Assembly: GCA_041394405.1 (NCBI GenBank) | Contig: JAWKIF010000009.1 | Location: 258,664 to 322,663 of the forward strand | Reading direction: 5' to 3' | DNA: 64,000 nucleotides | DNA from: Microthrix sp041394405 | GTDB taxonomy: Bacteria; Actinomycetota; Acidimicrobiia; Acidimicrobiales; Microtrichaceae | Part shown: in pieces, positions 51,290 to 60,076 of the stretch | Layout: every line of letters starts with the position of its first letter | How positions within the stretch are numbered: the stretch's first letter is position 1 | Program-made: the position numbers and the translations under genes | The notes under the pieces: model-generated | Told to the model about the DNA's origin: nothing | Databases searched by the model: none | Seen by the model: the letters and a program-made list of their open reading frames with translations, nothing else

Positions 51290-52483
51290 TCAGCCGCCGC
51301 CTCCCGCCGGCTGGTAGGCACAGGTTGGGTCCTCGGCCAGCGGATCGCCGGTGACGCCGTAGGCGTGCGAGCGCGAGCCGCCGCACACCTCCCGGTACTC
51401 GCAGCGCCCGCACCGGCCCTTCAGCTGATCGGGGTCGCGCAGGGAGGTAAGCAACTCCGACCGGCGGTAGATCTGCGTGAACGGCGCCTCCCGGATCGAA
51501 CCCGCCGACAGGGGCAGAAACCCGCTGGGATAGACCGTGCCGAGGTGGTCGACGAACGCGAATCCGCGGCCGGCGTTGACGTCCAGCGGCGGACGGCGGG
51601 GCCCCGTGCCGCCGGGCTCGGCCGGGGCGTGGCCGGCAGCAGCGTCGGACCCGGCGGTCGCCTCGCGCAGGTACCGACCGAGGGGGCCGGGGCGATAGCC
51701 GGCAGGGTCGCCTCCGGCCTCGCGGCGTTGCAGCATCACCCGCCTGAAATGGGGGGCCTCGGTGGTCTTGACGGGCACGCGGGCGGCCACGGAGGCGAGC
51801 CACATCAACACGTCCTCCACCCCCTCGGCATCCAACGCCACCAGGTGCTCGCCCCGGCCGGTGGGCACCAGGAAGAACACGCTCCACAGGCCCGCCCCGA
51901 GAGCAACCACCGTGTCCAGCAATGCGGGCAACTCGTGGGCGTTGTCCCGGGTGACGGTGGTGTTGATCTGCAGTCGAAAGCCGGCGGCGCGCACGTTTGC
52001 CGCCGCCTTCATCGTGTCGGCGTGCACGCCGTCGAAGCCTCGAAACGCATCGTGGGTTGCGGGCGTGGCCCCATCGAGCGACAGCGACACCGCCGTCGCC
52101 CCCGCGGCGCGCAGCTCCGCCAGCGCCTCGGTGGTCAGCCTCGGCGTGACCGACGGCGAGAGCGCCATGGGCAGGCCCAGGCCGTGACCGTGGCGCACCA
52201 ACTCCACGAGGTCCCCGCGTTCGAACGGGTCGCCCCCGGTGAGCACCACGATGGGGCGGGGAGCGCCCAGCGCGGCGAGGTCGTCCAGCAGCGCCTGACC
52301 CTCGTCGGTGCTCAGCTCGAGCGGGTTGCGTCGGGTGATGGCATCGGCCCGGCAATGCGCGCAGGCCAGGGCGCAGGCCCGGGTGACCTCCCAGATGACG
52401 ATGAAGGGCCGGTCGGCCGGGTCCAGGTGCAGCGTCCGCACTGCGCTGCGGTCCGTAGGCTGCGCCACCGAGGTTGGATTCAT
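51290..52483 (-). CDS. Radical SAM/SPASM protein, TIGR04053/AhbD-like
   Basis: A 397-aa enzyme. The radical SAM cluster is CALACAHC (CxxxCxxC) at about residues 38-45, followed by VVLTGGDPFERGDL. The C-terminal SPASM-type Cys cluster is CGRCEYREVCGGS with a further Cys in EDPTCAYQP. This layout resembles AhbD/NirJ-like heme-modifying enzymes and the TIGR04053 group. Its ATG overlaps the HemG-type gene's stop by 4 bp (ATGA), so a role in tetrapyrrole metabolism is likely, though peptide modification cannot be excluded. Confidence 0.82.
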   Translation of the reverse strand: MNPTSVAQPTDRSAVRTLHLDPADRPFIVIWEVTRACALACAHCRADAITRRNPLELSTDEGQALLDDLAALGAPRPIVVLTGGDPFERGDLVELVRHGHGLGLPMALSPSVTPRLTTEALAELRAAGATAVSLSLDGATPATHDAFRGFDGVHADTMKAAANVRAAGFRLQINTTVTRDNAHELPALLDTVVALGAGLWSVFFLVPTGRGEHLVALDAEGVEDVLMWLASVAARVPVKTTEAPHFRRVMLQRREAGGDPAGYRPGPLGRYLREATAGSDAAAGHAPAEPGGTGPRRPPLDVNAGRGFAFVDHLGTVYPSGFLPLSAGSIREAPFTQIYRRSELLTSLRDPDQLKGRCGRCEYREVCGGSRSHAYGVTGDPLAEDPTCAYQPAGGGG

Positions 52484-53871
52484 GGCTGTGCCTCCTCGTT
52501 GAGGGCCAGTTCGTCGATCAGAGCGTCGGCGCTGCGGCGCCCCGCGGCGATGCAGCTGGAGATCCCCAGCCCGTCGTAGGCCGCACCGGCCAGGGCCAGC
52601 CCCGGCAGACGGGCCAGGGCCGACCGAACCGTCGCCAGCTTCTCCAGGTGCCCCACCTCCAGCTGCGGGAGCGCGTCGGGCCAGCGGCTGACGTGGGCCT
52701 GCATCGGCGCCCCGGACAGCCCGGTGGCACGCCGAAGCTCCTCTACCATCCGGTCGACCAGCTGCTCGTCGGTGAGCGACGCCACCCGGTGCTCGCCAAC
52801 GCGTCCCGCCGAGAGCCTGAACAGGAAGTGGTCGGGGTGGCGGAGGTGCGGCCACTTGGAGGAGAGGAAGGTGGCCGCCTTCATGAGGGTGCCGGCCTTC
52901 GCCGGGGTGAGGATGCCGGTGGCACGAAGGGCCTCACACGACTGGGTCTGCTCGGCGTCCCATGCGACGACCACCGTGGCCACCGAGGCGGTTCGCAGCG
53001 AGGCGAGCGGTATCGCGTCGGCGCCCAACAACGGCTGCAACAGGAGGAGGGCCGGTGCGGCCGGGAGGGCCACCACCACACCGTCGAAGCCACCCTGAGC
53101 CTGGCCGGCGACCAGGCGGTAGCCCCCGTCGCACGGCTCAATGGCATCGACCGGCGTGGCCAGGCGCTCCTCCACGTTCGTGCCGGCAAGGATGCGGTCG
53201 ATCAACGTCGTCAACCCATCGGGGAAGGTCACGAAGGACGGGGCCGGGTGGCCCGAACGCGCCGAGCCCAACAGCAGCGAACGGTTGCGTGCCGCCTTGG
53301 CGGCGAGCATCGGCGTGGCGGCCCGCATGCTGAGCTGGTGTACGTCGCCGGCGTGCAGGCTGCCCAGCACGGGATCCACCAACCGATCGGTCACCTGGCT
53401 GCCGAAGCGCCGGCTGATGAACGAGCCGACCGCCACGTCGGCGACGGCGTCGGCGTGCTGCTCACGGGTTGCCGGAAGCAGGGGCTCCAAGGCGGCGCGG
53501 GCCATACCCAGCGGCGAGAGCGCCCCGGACCGCACGATCGGCCACATGCGTGTGGGGCCCGCCGGGCCCATGCCCGCCGGCAACCGGCGCCGCTTGGCGC
53601 CGTCCCAGATCCAGGCAAAGCTGCTCTCGGCGCTCACCAGTTGATCGGCGAGGTTCAGCTCGTCGAGCAACTGCGAGTTGGCACCCGCCAGGTGGAGCGA
53701 CTCGGCGCCGACATCCACCGCGTGGCCCAGCACCTCCACCGTGCGCACCTGCCCACCGAGCCGGCCGCCGGCCTCGTACAGGGTCACCGCGTGTCCGGCC
53801 GATGCCAGGCCGCGTGCAGCCACCAGCCCGGTGACACCCCCACCGATCACTGCGACCGAAGCTTGCACCAT
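52480..53871 (-). CDS. hemG: Protoporphyrinogen/coproporphyrinogen oxidase (HemG/HemY type)
   Basis: A 463-aa FAD flavoprotein. The dinucleotide motif is VIGGGVTGLVAARGLA, then LYEAGGRLGGQVRT. VDVGAESLHLAG, LVDPVLGSLHAGD and the closing LALAGAAYDGLGISSCIAAG belong to the oxygen-dependent porphyrinogen oxidase group; in actinobacteria this enzyme usually oxidises coproporphyrinogen III. It removes six electrons from the ring in heme synthesis. It is coupled to the radical SAM gene downstream. Other hem genes are not in the window. Confidence 0.9.
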   Translation of the reverse strand: MVQASVAVIGGGVTGLVAARGLASAGHAVTLYEAGGRLGGQVRTVEVLGHAVDVGAESLHLAGANSQLLDELNLADQLVSAESSFAWIWDGAKRRRLPAGMGPAGPTRMWPIVRSGALSPLGMARAALEPLLPATREQHADAVADVAVGSFISRRFGSQVTDRLVDPVLGSLHAGDVHQLSMRAATPMLAAKAARNRSLLLGSARSGHPAPSFVTFPDGLTTLIDRILAGTNVEERLATPVDAIEPCDGGYRLVAGQAQGGFDGVVVALPAAPALLLLQPLLGADAIPLASLRTASVATVVVAWDAEQTQSCEALRATGILTPAKAGTLMKAATFLSSKWPHLRHPDHFLFRLSAGRVGEHRVASLTDEQLVDRMVEELRRATGLSGAPMQAHVSRWPDALPQLEVGHLEKLATVRSALARLPGLALAGAAYDGLGISSCIAAGRRSADALIDELALNEEAQP

Positions 53872-54178
53872 CCCGAGGGGAACCTCCCGGATCTTGCGCC
53901 GGACCGACTGCCGCCGTATCCATGCTGGAAGCTACCGGGCATCGGCTGCGCCGTCCTCACCGGGCCATGGTGGCAACGGGCACAACGCCTCCATCGCCGT
54001 CGGGATCACCCGCGATCAGGGGAACCTCCTGCTGCTACCGTCTGGCCGCCTACCGCCACCCGAGCCATTCGTGCACGACGACCGACAGGATCAGGTTCAT
54101 CGGACATCTCGCCGGGAATGGCCACCTTCACTGCGGAATCCACGGTTCCGGCAGGCGCTGCGTCAGCCGACCGACCCC
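53872..54178. other. Gap without a recognised gene
   Basis: The space between the divergent HemG-type gene and the membrane protein gene holds no convincing frame. It presumably carries both promoters. The membrane protein may start further upstream in its own frame, which is open here (residues such as RNPRFRQALRQPTDP). Confidence 0.5.
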
Positions 54179-55441
54179 GTGATCAAGCTCGGTCGGAGGT
54201 GGCTCCTCGTGGTGTTCGGCATGGTCGTCCTGATGGTCGCGTCGGAGTTGATCCCGGACCGACTCTTGGCCGATCGGCTCGTCGACTCCCTGGAGAGCGG
54301 CGACCTGTCCGCCGAACTTCGGCGCCCAACGCCCTCTGGCGGGCAAGCGGATCGTTTCACCGAGTGCATCGTGATCACCGTCGGTTTGGGTGACCCCGTC
54401 GGAACGTCACCGGTGGAGACGGCGGTGACGAACCCAACCTTGGGGAACTGCGAGCAGGCCGTACCCTGGCTGCAGCTCTACGAGCAGTCCGGCACGCTCC
54501 GCCAGGACTACTCCTACTTCCGATATTGGCATGCGTCGACGCCCGCCTACCGAGTGGGCATCACGCTCTTCGGGCTGGCCGGGACACGCTTCTTGGGCCT
54601 CCTGAGCCTGCTGGGGGCGATGGTGCTCGCCCTCACGGGTGTGAGCCGACGTTGGGGGTGGTGGACGGCGACGGCACTGTTCGGTCCGGTCGTGCTCACC
54701 ACCGACGTGCTCGAAACAGCCGAGTCGCTCCCCCACCTCGTTGCATGGACCCTGACCTTTCTCGTCGCTGCCGCGCTCTCACGAATGACGGCCGGTCCGG
54801 ACGATCGGGAGAAGTGGCTGGCGGCAGCGGCGTGGTGCGGAACGGCTGCGGCATTCTTCGACCTGATGATCGCACTGCCGGCCAATGCCGCGCTGGTGTT
54901 GGCGCTCACCTGGCTCCGATCCAGCGGCCCGGCCAAGGAACGCATACGCCAGGTCGGCCTTGCCGGGCTGGCCTGGGGTAGCGGGCTCGGGCTGACCTGG
55001 GTGGCGAAGTGGGTCGTAGCGCTCCCGTTCGTCGGCTGGCAGCGGGTGTGGGACGACGCGATCGGGCAGGTGCTCTTCCGCGTCTCCGGCGACAACGAGC
55101 TGGCCGACGGAGGCTTCGGCACCGCGACAGCTCGTGCCATCGACTGGTGGCTGGATCGCCCGCTGGCCGTGCCAGTCGTGGTGGTCTGGCTCGTCGCTGC
55201 CGTGGTTCTCGGGTCCTCCATCGTGAGGCAGTCCGGACGACGCGGTCAGTGGTTGGCGCCCCTCTCGATGGCTGCGATGTTCGCCCTCGCCCCGCTGGTC
55301 TGGATGGAGGCCTTGAGCAACCACAACCAGATCCACTACTGGATCACCTACCGAGCACTGCCCATTGGTCTGGGGGCCGGGCTGGCCTGCCTGATGGCGG
55401 CCCGCTTCAACGGGGACGATGTCGGGATGAGGTCTGATTGA
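54179..55441 (+). CDS. Polytopic membrane protein of unknown function
   Basis: About 420 aa with roughly nine membrane helices. It begins with WLLVVFGMVVLMVASELIP, then an outside loop (about 35-115) containing NCEQAVPWLQLYEQSG and YSYFRYWHASTPAYRVGITL. Further helices follow, such as FLGLLSLLGAMVLALTG and VPVVVVWLVAAVVLGSS. The RYWHG-like loop is seen in large uncharacterised bacterial membrane proteins with GT-C-like layouts. The start is uncertain; a GTG just before the first helix was used. It is convergent with the VOC gene. Confidence 0.65.
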   Translation: MIKLGRRWLLVVFGMVVLMVASELIPDRLLADRLVDSLESGDLSAELRRPTPSGGQADRFTECIVITVGLGDPVGTSPVETAVTNPTLGNCEQAVPWLQLYEQSGTLRQDYSYFRYWHASTPAYRVGITLFGLAGTRFLGLLSLLGAMVLALTGVSRRWGWWTATALFGPVVLTTDVLETAESLPHLVAWTLTFLVAAALSRMTAGPDDREKWLAAAAWCGTAAAFFDLMIALPANAALVLALTWLRSSGPAKERIRQVGLAGLAWGSGLGLTWVAKWVVALPFVGWQRVWDDAIGQVLFRVSGDNELADGGFGTATARAIDWWLDRPLAVPVVVVWLVAAVVLGSSIVRQSGRRGQWLAPLSMAAMFALAPLVWMEALSNHNQIHYWITYRALPIGLGAGLACLMAARFNGDDVGMRSD

Positions 55442-55547
55442 ACCCACAGAAGCCGCCATGGCCCATGGCCGGGACGCCGCCGAACAGCTCCACGAGCACC
55501 TCGGCAACGTTGCCGGTTATCGGTCGCGGGGATCGAGAGGTGGTGGA

Positions 55548-56069
55548 TCATGCCTGGGCCTCCTCGGTGCCGGTCGCGATGCGTCCTGCCGTGCGCACCC
55601 CGCCCCAGCGCCGTACCTCGCCGGGCAGGTCGAGGGGCTCGACCGTCGCAGAATGCTCGTAGGGGCCCCATTGGTCCCGGGGCAGCATCCACATGATCTC
55701 GAACTCGTTGCCGTCGGGGTCGGCGCCGTAGATGCTCTTAGTGGCCCCGTGGTTGGACTCGCCGGTGTAGGCGCCAACGTCGAGCAGTGCCTGGCGGGCG
55801 GCGACCAACTCGTCGATGCTGTCCAGTTGCCACGCAAGGTGATACAGACCGATGGCGCCCCGTTGCTTGGGCCCGCCGGCCGCGCCCACGCCGAAGAGGC
55901 CGAGGTCGTGGTGGTTCCCCGACCGGGGAAGGCGCAGGAAGGCTGCGTTGGCGCGTGGTTCGCTGACGACGACCTCCATGCCGAACACGTCGCGGTAGAA
56001 GCGCTCGGCCCGGTCGAGGTCGGCGACAAACAGCACGGCGTGGTTCAGGCGCACGGGCGAGAAGCTCAT
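55548..56069 (-). CDS. VOC-family (glyoxalase/extradiol dioxygenase-like) protein
   Basis: A 173-aa single-chain VOC protein of two beta-alpha-beta-beta-beta modules. LNHAVLFVADLDRAERFYRD and VFGMEVVVSEPRA form the first, IGLYHLAWQLDSIDELVAAR and IYGADPDGNEFEIMW the second. His in LNHAV and YHLAW and Glu in NEFEIMW would form the metal site. A tail of about 40 residues follows. The start was set at the ATG before SFSPVRLNH. It is the second gene after YceI on the same strand, probably one transcript under MarR control. Confidence 0.85.
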   Translation of the reverse strand: MSFSPVRLNHAVLFVADLDRAERFYRDVFGMEVVVSEPRANAAFLRLPRSGNHHDLGLFGVGAAGGPKQRGAIGLYHLAWQLDSIDELVAARQALLDVGAYTGESNHGATKSIYGADPDGNEFEIMWMLPRDQWGPYEHSATVEPLDLPGEVRRWGGVRTAGRIATGTEEAQA

Positions 56070-56139
56070 GGGATGGATCCTTTCAGGTGAGGTGCCCGCC
56101 CGAGCCGGCCGATCCGGCCCGGGCGGCCAACGGGTTGGC

Positions 56140-56703
56140 TCAGCCGGCGTCGGTGCGGATGGCCGAGACCTCGAACTCGAGGGTGACCTTCTCGCCCACG
56201 AGCACTCCGCCGGCGTCAAGGGCCGCGTTCCAGCTGAGGCCCCAGTCCTTGCGGTTGACGGTGGTGCTTCCCTCGAAGCCGATGCGCTGGTTCTGGAAGG
56301 GGTCGACGGCGGTGCCGGTGTAGGTGAAGTCGACGGTCACCGGGTTGGTGACGTCCTTGATGGTGAGGTCCCCGCTCACCCGGTAGGTGTCGGCGTCGAC
56401 CTGATCGACCGCGGTGGAGGCGAAGGTGATCTCGGGGTAGGTCTCCATGTCGAAGAAGTCGCTGCCTCTCAGGTGCCCGTCTCGGTCTGCATTGCGGCTG
56501 TCGATGCTGGCGGCCTGGATGGTCAATTCCAGGTGCGAGTTCGCGGGGCTGTCGACATCGAAGTGGCCCGAACCTTCGAAGTCGTTGAACGAACCGCGCA
56601 CCTTGGTGACCATGGCGTGGCGGGCCACGAAGCCGACGCGGCTGTGGCTGGGGTCGATGGCGTAGGCGCCGGTCAGGGTGGCGGGTGCGGTTGCAGTGGA
56701 CAT
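56140..56703 (-). CDS. YceI-family lipid-binding protein
   Basis: A 187-aa lipocalin-like barrel. AYAIDPSHSRVGFVARHAMV, KVRGSFNDFEGSGHFD, NADRDGHLRGSDFFDMETYP and GDLTIKDVTNPVTVDFTYTG are clear YceI motifs. It lacks the signal peptide of proteobacterial members, so it is probably cytoplasmic; the family binds polyisoprenoids or amphiphilic lipids. AGGAG precedes the ATG. It diverges from a MarR gene, with a repeat-rich 99-bp control region between. Confidence 0.92.
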   Translation of the reverse strand: MSTATAPATLTGAYAIDPSHSRVGFVARHAMVTKVRGSFNDFEGSGHFDVDSPANSHLELTIQAASIDSRNADRDGHLRGSDFFDMETYPEITFASTAVDQVDADTYRVSGDLTIKDVTNPVTVDFTYTGTAVDPFQNQRIGFEGSTTVNRKDWGLSWNAALDAGGVLVGEKVTLEFEVSAIRTDAG

Positions 56704-56735
56704 GGCGGTTCTCCTCATATGGTTGACGTATCCTC

Positions 56736-56781
56736 TAGTTGGTGGACACATCATCCTTCAACGCGAGTGACGTGTCAACTA
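56736..56781. promoter_or_regulatory. Putative MarR operator region
   Basis: TAGTTGGTGGACACATCA (56736-56753) and TGACGTGTCAACTA (56768-56781) are imperfect inverted copies of a TAGTTGACACGTCA-like motif, and GGTTGACGTATC upstream (56721-56732) is a third half-site. They fill the gap between yceI and marR, as expected for a divergent MarR-controlled promoter. Confidence 0.5.
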
Positions 56782-56802
56782 TTCCTGGATAGGATCCCGT
56801 CC

Positions 56803-57291
56803 ATGGACGACGTGGCCTGGCTGACCGAACGCGAGCAGCGGGCGTGGCGGGGCCTCCAGCTCATGCAGATGCGGCTGGAGCGCGAGCTCGCCCGTCAGCT
56901 CGCCGCCGAATCGGGTCTGTCGTACCCCGACTACGTCGTGCTCGTCGCGCTCACCGACCAACCGGATGGCCGGCTGCGCCTGTTCGAGCTCGGCGACATC
57001 CTTGGCTGGGAGAAGAGCCGGCTCTCACACCACGTGGCCCGTATGGCCAAGCGTGACCTCGTCACCAAGGAACGCTGTGACGCCGACCGTCGAGGCGCCT
57101 TCGTCGCCATCTCCACCCACGGCCGAACCGAGATCGAAGCCGCCGCCCCCGGCCACCTCGCTGCGGTGCGGCGCCTGTTCATCGACCGTCTCACCCCAAG
57201 CCAGATCGACGCCGTCGCGGAAATCGCCGAGACGATTCTGACCGAACCCGCCGACGCCCCGACCCCGAACGGGCGGGTTGAGGCCGGTTGA
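56803..57291 (+). CDS. MarR-family transcriptional regulator
   Basis: A 162-aa winged-helix protein. LTEREQRAWRGLQLMQMRLE forms the dimer helix, and LSYPDYVVLVALTDQPDGRL with ELGDILGWEKSRLSHHVARM is the DNA-binding part. DRRGAFVAISTHGRTEIEAA is the wing region. The ATG at 56803 fits the family; the longer frame upstream runs through the yceI gene. It most likely represses the divergent yceI-VOC operon and itself, with unknown inducer. Confidence 0.88.
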   Translation: MDDVAWLTEREQRAWRGLQLMQMRLERELARQLAAESGLSYPDYVVLVALTDQPDGRLRLFELGDILGWEKSRLSHHVARMAKRDLVTKERCDADRRGAFVAISTHGRTEIEAAAPGHLAAVRRLFIDRLTPSQIDAVAEIAETILTEPADAPTPNGRVEAG

Positions 57292-57327
57292 GCGGGCTCG
57301 TCGCCTGAGCCCTCGGCGCTTGCGGAC

Positions 57328-57963
57328 TCAGCGATCAGCGTCGGGAGCGTCCACGGCAAGCGCTCGGGCGACTGCGGCTCGGGCCCTGTCGATGACGGCG
57401 GGATTGTCGTGGAGGATGAACGCAGTGTTGGCGGCCACCACCAGGGCATTGAGTTCGAACACGAGCACCGCAACGTCGGTCTCCCGGCGGAGTTGGCCTG
57501 CGGCGATTGCATCCTCGGCGGCCGCCGTGAGCAGCTGGATCCAGTCCTCCTGGTTCGCAGCGATCAGCTCTCGCACGGGCCCGGGTCGGCCGCCCAGCTC
57601 GGCGGCAGCGGCCGCGAAGAAGCATCCCCCCGGGAGGGTGCGACGCTCGACATAGCGGAGGAACGACTCGCACAGGGCCCGCAAGCGATCGAGCCCCGTG
57701 GTCTGCAACGCCGGGGCAACGACCTGCTCGATGAACATGCGCCGTGCGGTCTCGACGGTTGCCAGCTGGAGCTGCTCCTTGGAGCCGAAGTGCGCATAGA
57801 GGCCGCTCTTGCTGACCCCGGTTGCACCGGCCAGCGTGCCGATACTCAACCCGTCGAGCCCCTCGACGGTCGCGAGACGAACTGCAGTGTCGAGGATCAA
57901 TCCCCGCGTCCGCTCGCCGTCGGCTCGTGTCTTGCGTTGGACAGCTGTTGGGGAGGTCACCAT
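57328..57963 (-). CDS. TetR-family transcriptional regulator
   Basis: A 211-aa repressor. The HTH is LSIGTLAGATGVSKSGLYAH, then FGSKEQLQLATVETAR. LPGGCFFAAAAAELGGRPGP is typical of the TetR_C group that controls oxidoreductases or methyltransferases. The ATG at 57963 follows AAGG; a GTG six codons earlier lies inside the palindrome. A perfect 14-bp inverted repeat between it and the divergent methyltransferase is its likely operator. The ligand is unknown. Confidence 0.9.
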   Translation of the reverse strand: MVTSPTAVQRKTRADGERTRGLILDTAVRLATVEGLDGLSIGTLAGATGVSKSGLYAHFGSKEQLQLATVETARRMFIEQVVAPALQTTGLDRLRALCESFLRYVERRTLPGGCFFAAAAAELGGRPGPVRELIAANQEDWIQLLTAAAEDAIAAGQLRRETDVAVLVFELNALVVAANTAFILHDNPAVIDRARAAVARALAVDAPDADR

Positions 57964-57966
57964 GCC

Positions 57967-58019
57967 TTGACAATATAGCACGATCGTTCGTACTCTTCAT
58001 CCAGCACGAACGATCGTGC
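57967..58019. promoter_or_regulatory. TetR operator overlapping the methyltransferase promoter
   Basis: GCACGATCGTTCGT (57978-57991) and its exact reverse complement (58006-58019) are separated by 14 bp. A TTGACA (57967-57972) and TACTCT (57991-57996) with 18-bp spacing form a plausible promoter for the plus-strand methyltransferase, directly overlapped by the first arm. Confidence 0.75.
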
Positions 58020-58037
58020 TCTTTCGAGTGGAGCCTC

Positions 58038-58877
58038 ATGACCATCACCAAGGACACGACCGACACGACCACAGCCGGGTGGAAGCCAGAGGGTCACTGG
58101 ATCGAGGCCGGGGAAGGCTGGGGGGCGCGTCCGGTGGACTGGGCCTACCTGTTCGAGCCCTATGCGCGCCCCGCGAACGACCTCCTCTTCGATCGGCTCG
58201 GAGTCGGTGACGGAACGAGCCTGCTCGACGTGGCCTGCGGCTCCGGTCTGGCGGCGAACACCGCCAGCCGCCGCGGGGCCTCGGTTGCCGGCCTTGACGC
58301 CTCCGCCGCGTTGATCGACATCGCTCGGGCCCGCACACCGGAGGGCGATTTCCGGGTTGGCGACATGTTCGACCTCCCGTTCGAGCGTCACTTCGACGTC
58401 GTGACCAGCTTCAACGGGATCTGGAACCGGTGCGAGGCTGCGCTGCGCGAGGTGAGGCGCGTACTGGTTGGCGACGGTCGCTTCGGGATGACGTTCTGGG
58501 GCGAGCACGACCGCCTGGGACTTATGCCGTATTTCATGAAGGTCCTCGAGCTCTCGCCGCCGAGCCACCAGACGGCGATGATGGACCAGGACCAGACCAG
58601 ACAGGCCATCGGCGACATCATGGCCGCCGCGAACTTTGAACTCGACGAGCAGGGAACCGTCGAAGTGGTCAATGAGTGGCCCGACGTGGACACGGCGGTG
58701 CGAGCGCTCGCCGCCGCCGGCCCCTCGGTTCCGGCGATCGAAGCAGTCGGCTACGACGCGTTCTGCCACCACCTGCGCGACGTGGTCGAACCGCGGTGCC
58801 ATCCGGGCACCGGCGTGCGCATCTCCTCCGAGCTCGGTTGGGCCACAGCACGGCCAACCTTGTGCACGAGCGTGTGA
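58038..58877 (+). CDS. Class I SAM-dependent methyltransferase (TetR-controlled)
   Basis: A 279-aa enzyme. SAM-binding motif SLLDVACGSGLAANTASRRG, then AGLDASAALIDIARARTPEG and FDVVTSFNGIWNRCEAALRE, closing with VLVGDGRFGMTFWG, as in UbiE/Methyltransf_11 proteins. The N-terminal WAYLFEPYARPANDLLFDRL is a substrate-side cap. GGAG lies before the ATG. The substrate is unknown; control by TetR suggests a response to a small molecule. It is convergent with the lipoprotein gene, with no gap. Confidence 0.85.
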   Translation: MTITKDTTDTTTAGWKPEGHWIEAGEGWGARPVDWAYLFEPYARPANDLLFDRLGVGDGTSLLDVACGSGLAANTASRRGASVAGLDASAALIDIARARTPEGDFRVGDMFDLPFERHFDVVTSFNGIWNRCEAALREVRRVLVGDGRFGMTFWGEHDRLGLMPYFMKVLELSPPSHQTAMMDQDQTRQAIGDIMAAANFELDEQGTVEVVNEWPDVDTAVRALAAAGPSVPAIEAVGYDAFCHHLRDVVEPRCHPGTGVRISSELGWATARPTLCTSV

Positions 58878-59741
58878 TCACAGGTCACACTCGGCGCCAG
58901 CCTCGGTGGCCATTCGCTCGGCCTCGACCGTGACTTCCTCCAGCTCGGCCGTGACGGCGTCGAGGTCCTCCTGGCTGTCGCTAGTCGGGTTGAGGTCCCG
59001 GGCTAGCGCGATGGACTCCTCGATCAGCTCAAGCATCTGATTGTGCACGTCGACCCGATCTCCCGGGTCGAGACGCTCGACGCGGCGCTGCAGGCGCTCG
59101 TAGACCCTGACCAGAGAGAGCGATGCCTCGATGTCGCCGACCGGGCCCGCGGTGCGGCCGATGACGGCCTCGGTCACCTCGGCGTCGAACCGGTCGCACG
59201 CCGCCTGGAGGTCAGCTCGATAGTCGCCGCTCGGCGCCGTCGCCGCCGCCCGCTCTGCCAACCGTGCTTCGGCGGCGTCGATCGACTCTGTGATCTCGGG
59301 TGGCGCGCACTCGGGCAGGCCGACGGCACGAGCCGCGCGAGCCAGGTCCCGTTCGGCCTCGCGGGTCTCGGCCACCGACTCCTCGTACTCGAAGTAGTCC
59401 TCCTCGTGGAGGCGGATGCCCAGCCCCGACAACTCGTTGGACAACCTCCCGAGAGCGTCCTCCAGCGGGTCCAGCTCCTGGGCTACAGCGGGTTCGACAT
59501 CGGCGTCGCGAATGAGGTTCCGCGGCCCGCTGAGGCCGAGCACCTTTGGTAGCCCGTCGCCGTAGGAGCCGGGAGCGTCACTCTCGACCGTGAACTCAAA
59601 GTCGTCGCAGGACGCCCTCACCTGGGCGAGCACTTCGGCCCGATCGAGCGGCGACGCGCAGGACCCTGCGCCGAGAGCCAGGGACGCCACCGTCGACGCG
59701 ACGATCAGACGGCGTCGGTTGCGTCGTATCGCGTCCGCCAC
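58878..59741 (-). CDS. Hypothetical lipoprotein with coiled-coil-like body
   Basis: A 287-aa protein starting at a GTG with GGAGGT 7 nt upstream. The N-terminus is a lipoprotein signal (RRNRRRLIVASTVASLALG, then AGSC with Cys27 as lipid site; Ser at -1 is less usual). The body is acidic and helical: LEDALGRLSNELSGLGIRL, AETREAERDLARAARAVGLP and MLELIEESIALARDL suggest coiled coils. I recognise no family. It lies downstream of the small genes at 59867-61070 and could belong to their transcript. Confidence 0.72.
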   Translation of the reverse strand: MADAIRRNRRRLIVASTVASLALGAGSCASPLDRAEVLAQVRASCDDFEFTVESDAPGSYGDGLPKVLGLSGPRNLIRDADVEPAVAQELDPLEDALGRLSNELSGLGIRLHEEDYFEYEESVAETREAERDLARAARAVGLPECAPPEITESIDAAEARLAERAAATAPSGDYRADLQAACDRFDAEVTEAVIGRTAGPVGDIEASLSLVRVYERLQRRVERLDPGDRVDVHNQMLELIEESIALARDLNPTSDSQEDLDAVTAELEEVTVEAERMATEAGAECDL

Positions 59742-59866
59742 CCCCGCACCTCCGCCGGTCGTCGTCGGGGCCCCACACCACGTCGGCCACGAGGCTAGAC
59801 GCCCCGAGCTTCGGGTGCTCCGGTCCGTGGCCGAGGACACCGTCGACCCGTGGAGGTGCCGAATAC

Positions 59867-60076
59867 TCATGCGGCCTGTTCCTGGTCATCTCGAGGATCC
59901 GATACCAGGAGTTGGTGACGAGTGATTCCATGGCGGTTCCCTTTCGACGAGGTGATGTCTGGCTGGTCAGTCGTGTCGAGTTCGTTCGGCCACGACGGCG
60001 GTGCCCCGCCGGCCGCGGCCTTGACCGCGGGCGTTTCTGTCGAGCGAATGGGCGCCCGGTCGATCACCGTGCTCAT
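59867..60076 (-). CDS. Small hypothetical protein (69 aa)
   Basis: Starts with ATG overlapping the membrane protein stop by 4 bp (ATGA), which supports translation. The sequence (STVIDRAPIRSTETPAVKAA, then GGAPPSWPNELDTTDQPDIT) is hydrophilic and disordered. Another start with an RBS, at 59931 in a different frame (MESLVTNSWYRILEMTRNRP), overlaps its end, so this may be a frameshifted remnant of a longer gene. No family is recognised. Confidence 0.4.
   Translation of the reverse strand: MSTVIDRAPIRSTETPAVKAAAGGAPPSWPNELDTTDQPDITSSKGNRHGITRHQLLVSDPRDDQEQAA

Noticed and set aside
59596..59931. 111-aa minus frame (start MESLVTNSWYRILEMTRNRP) with an RBS
   Set aside because: The first 30 residues look plausible, but the rest overlaps the well-supported lipoprotein start and becomes Arg-rich; kept only as a hint of a broken gene.
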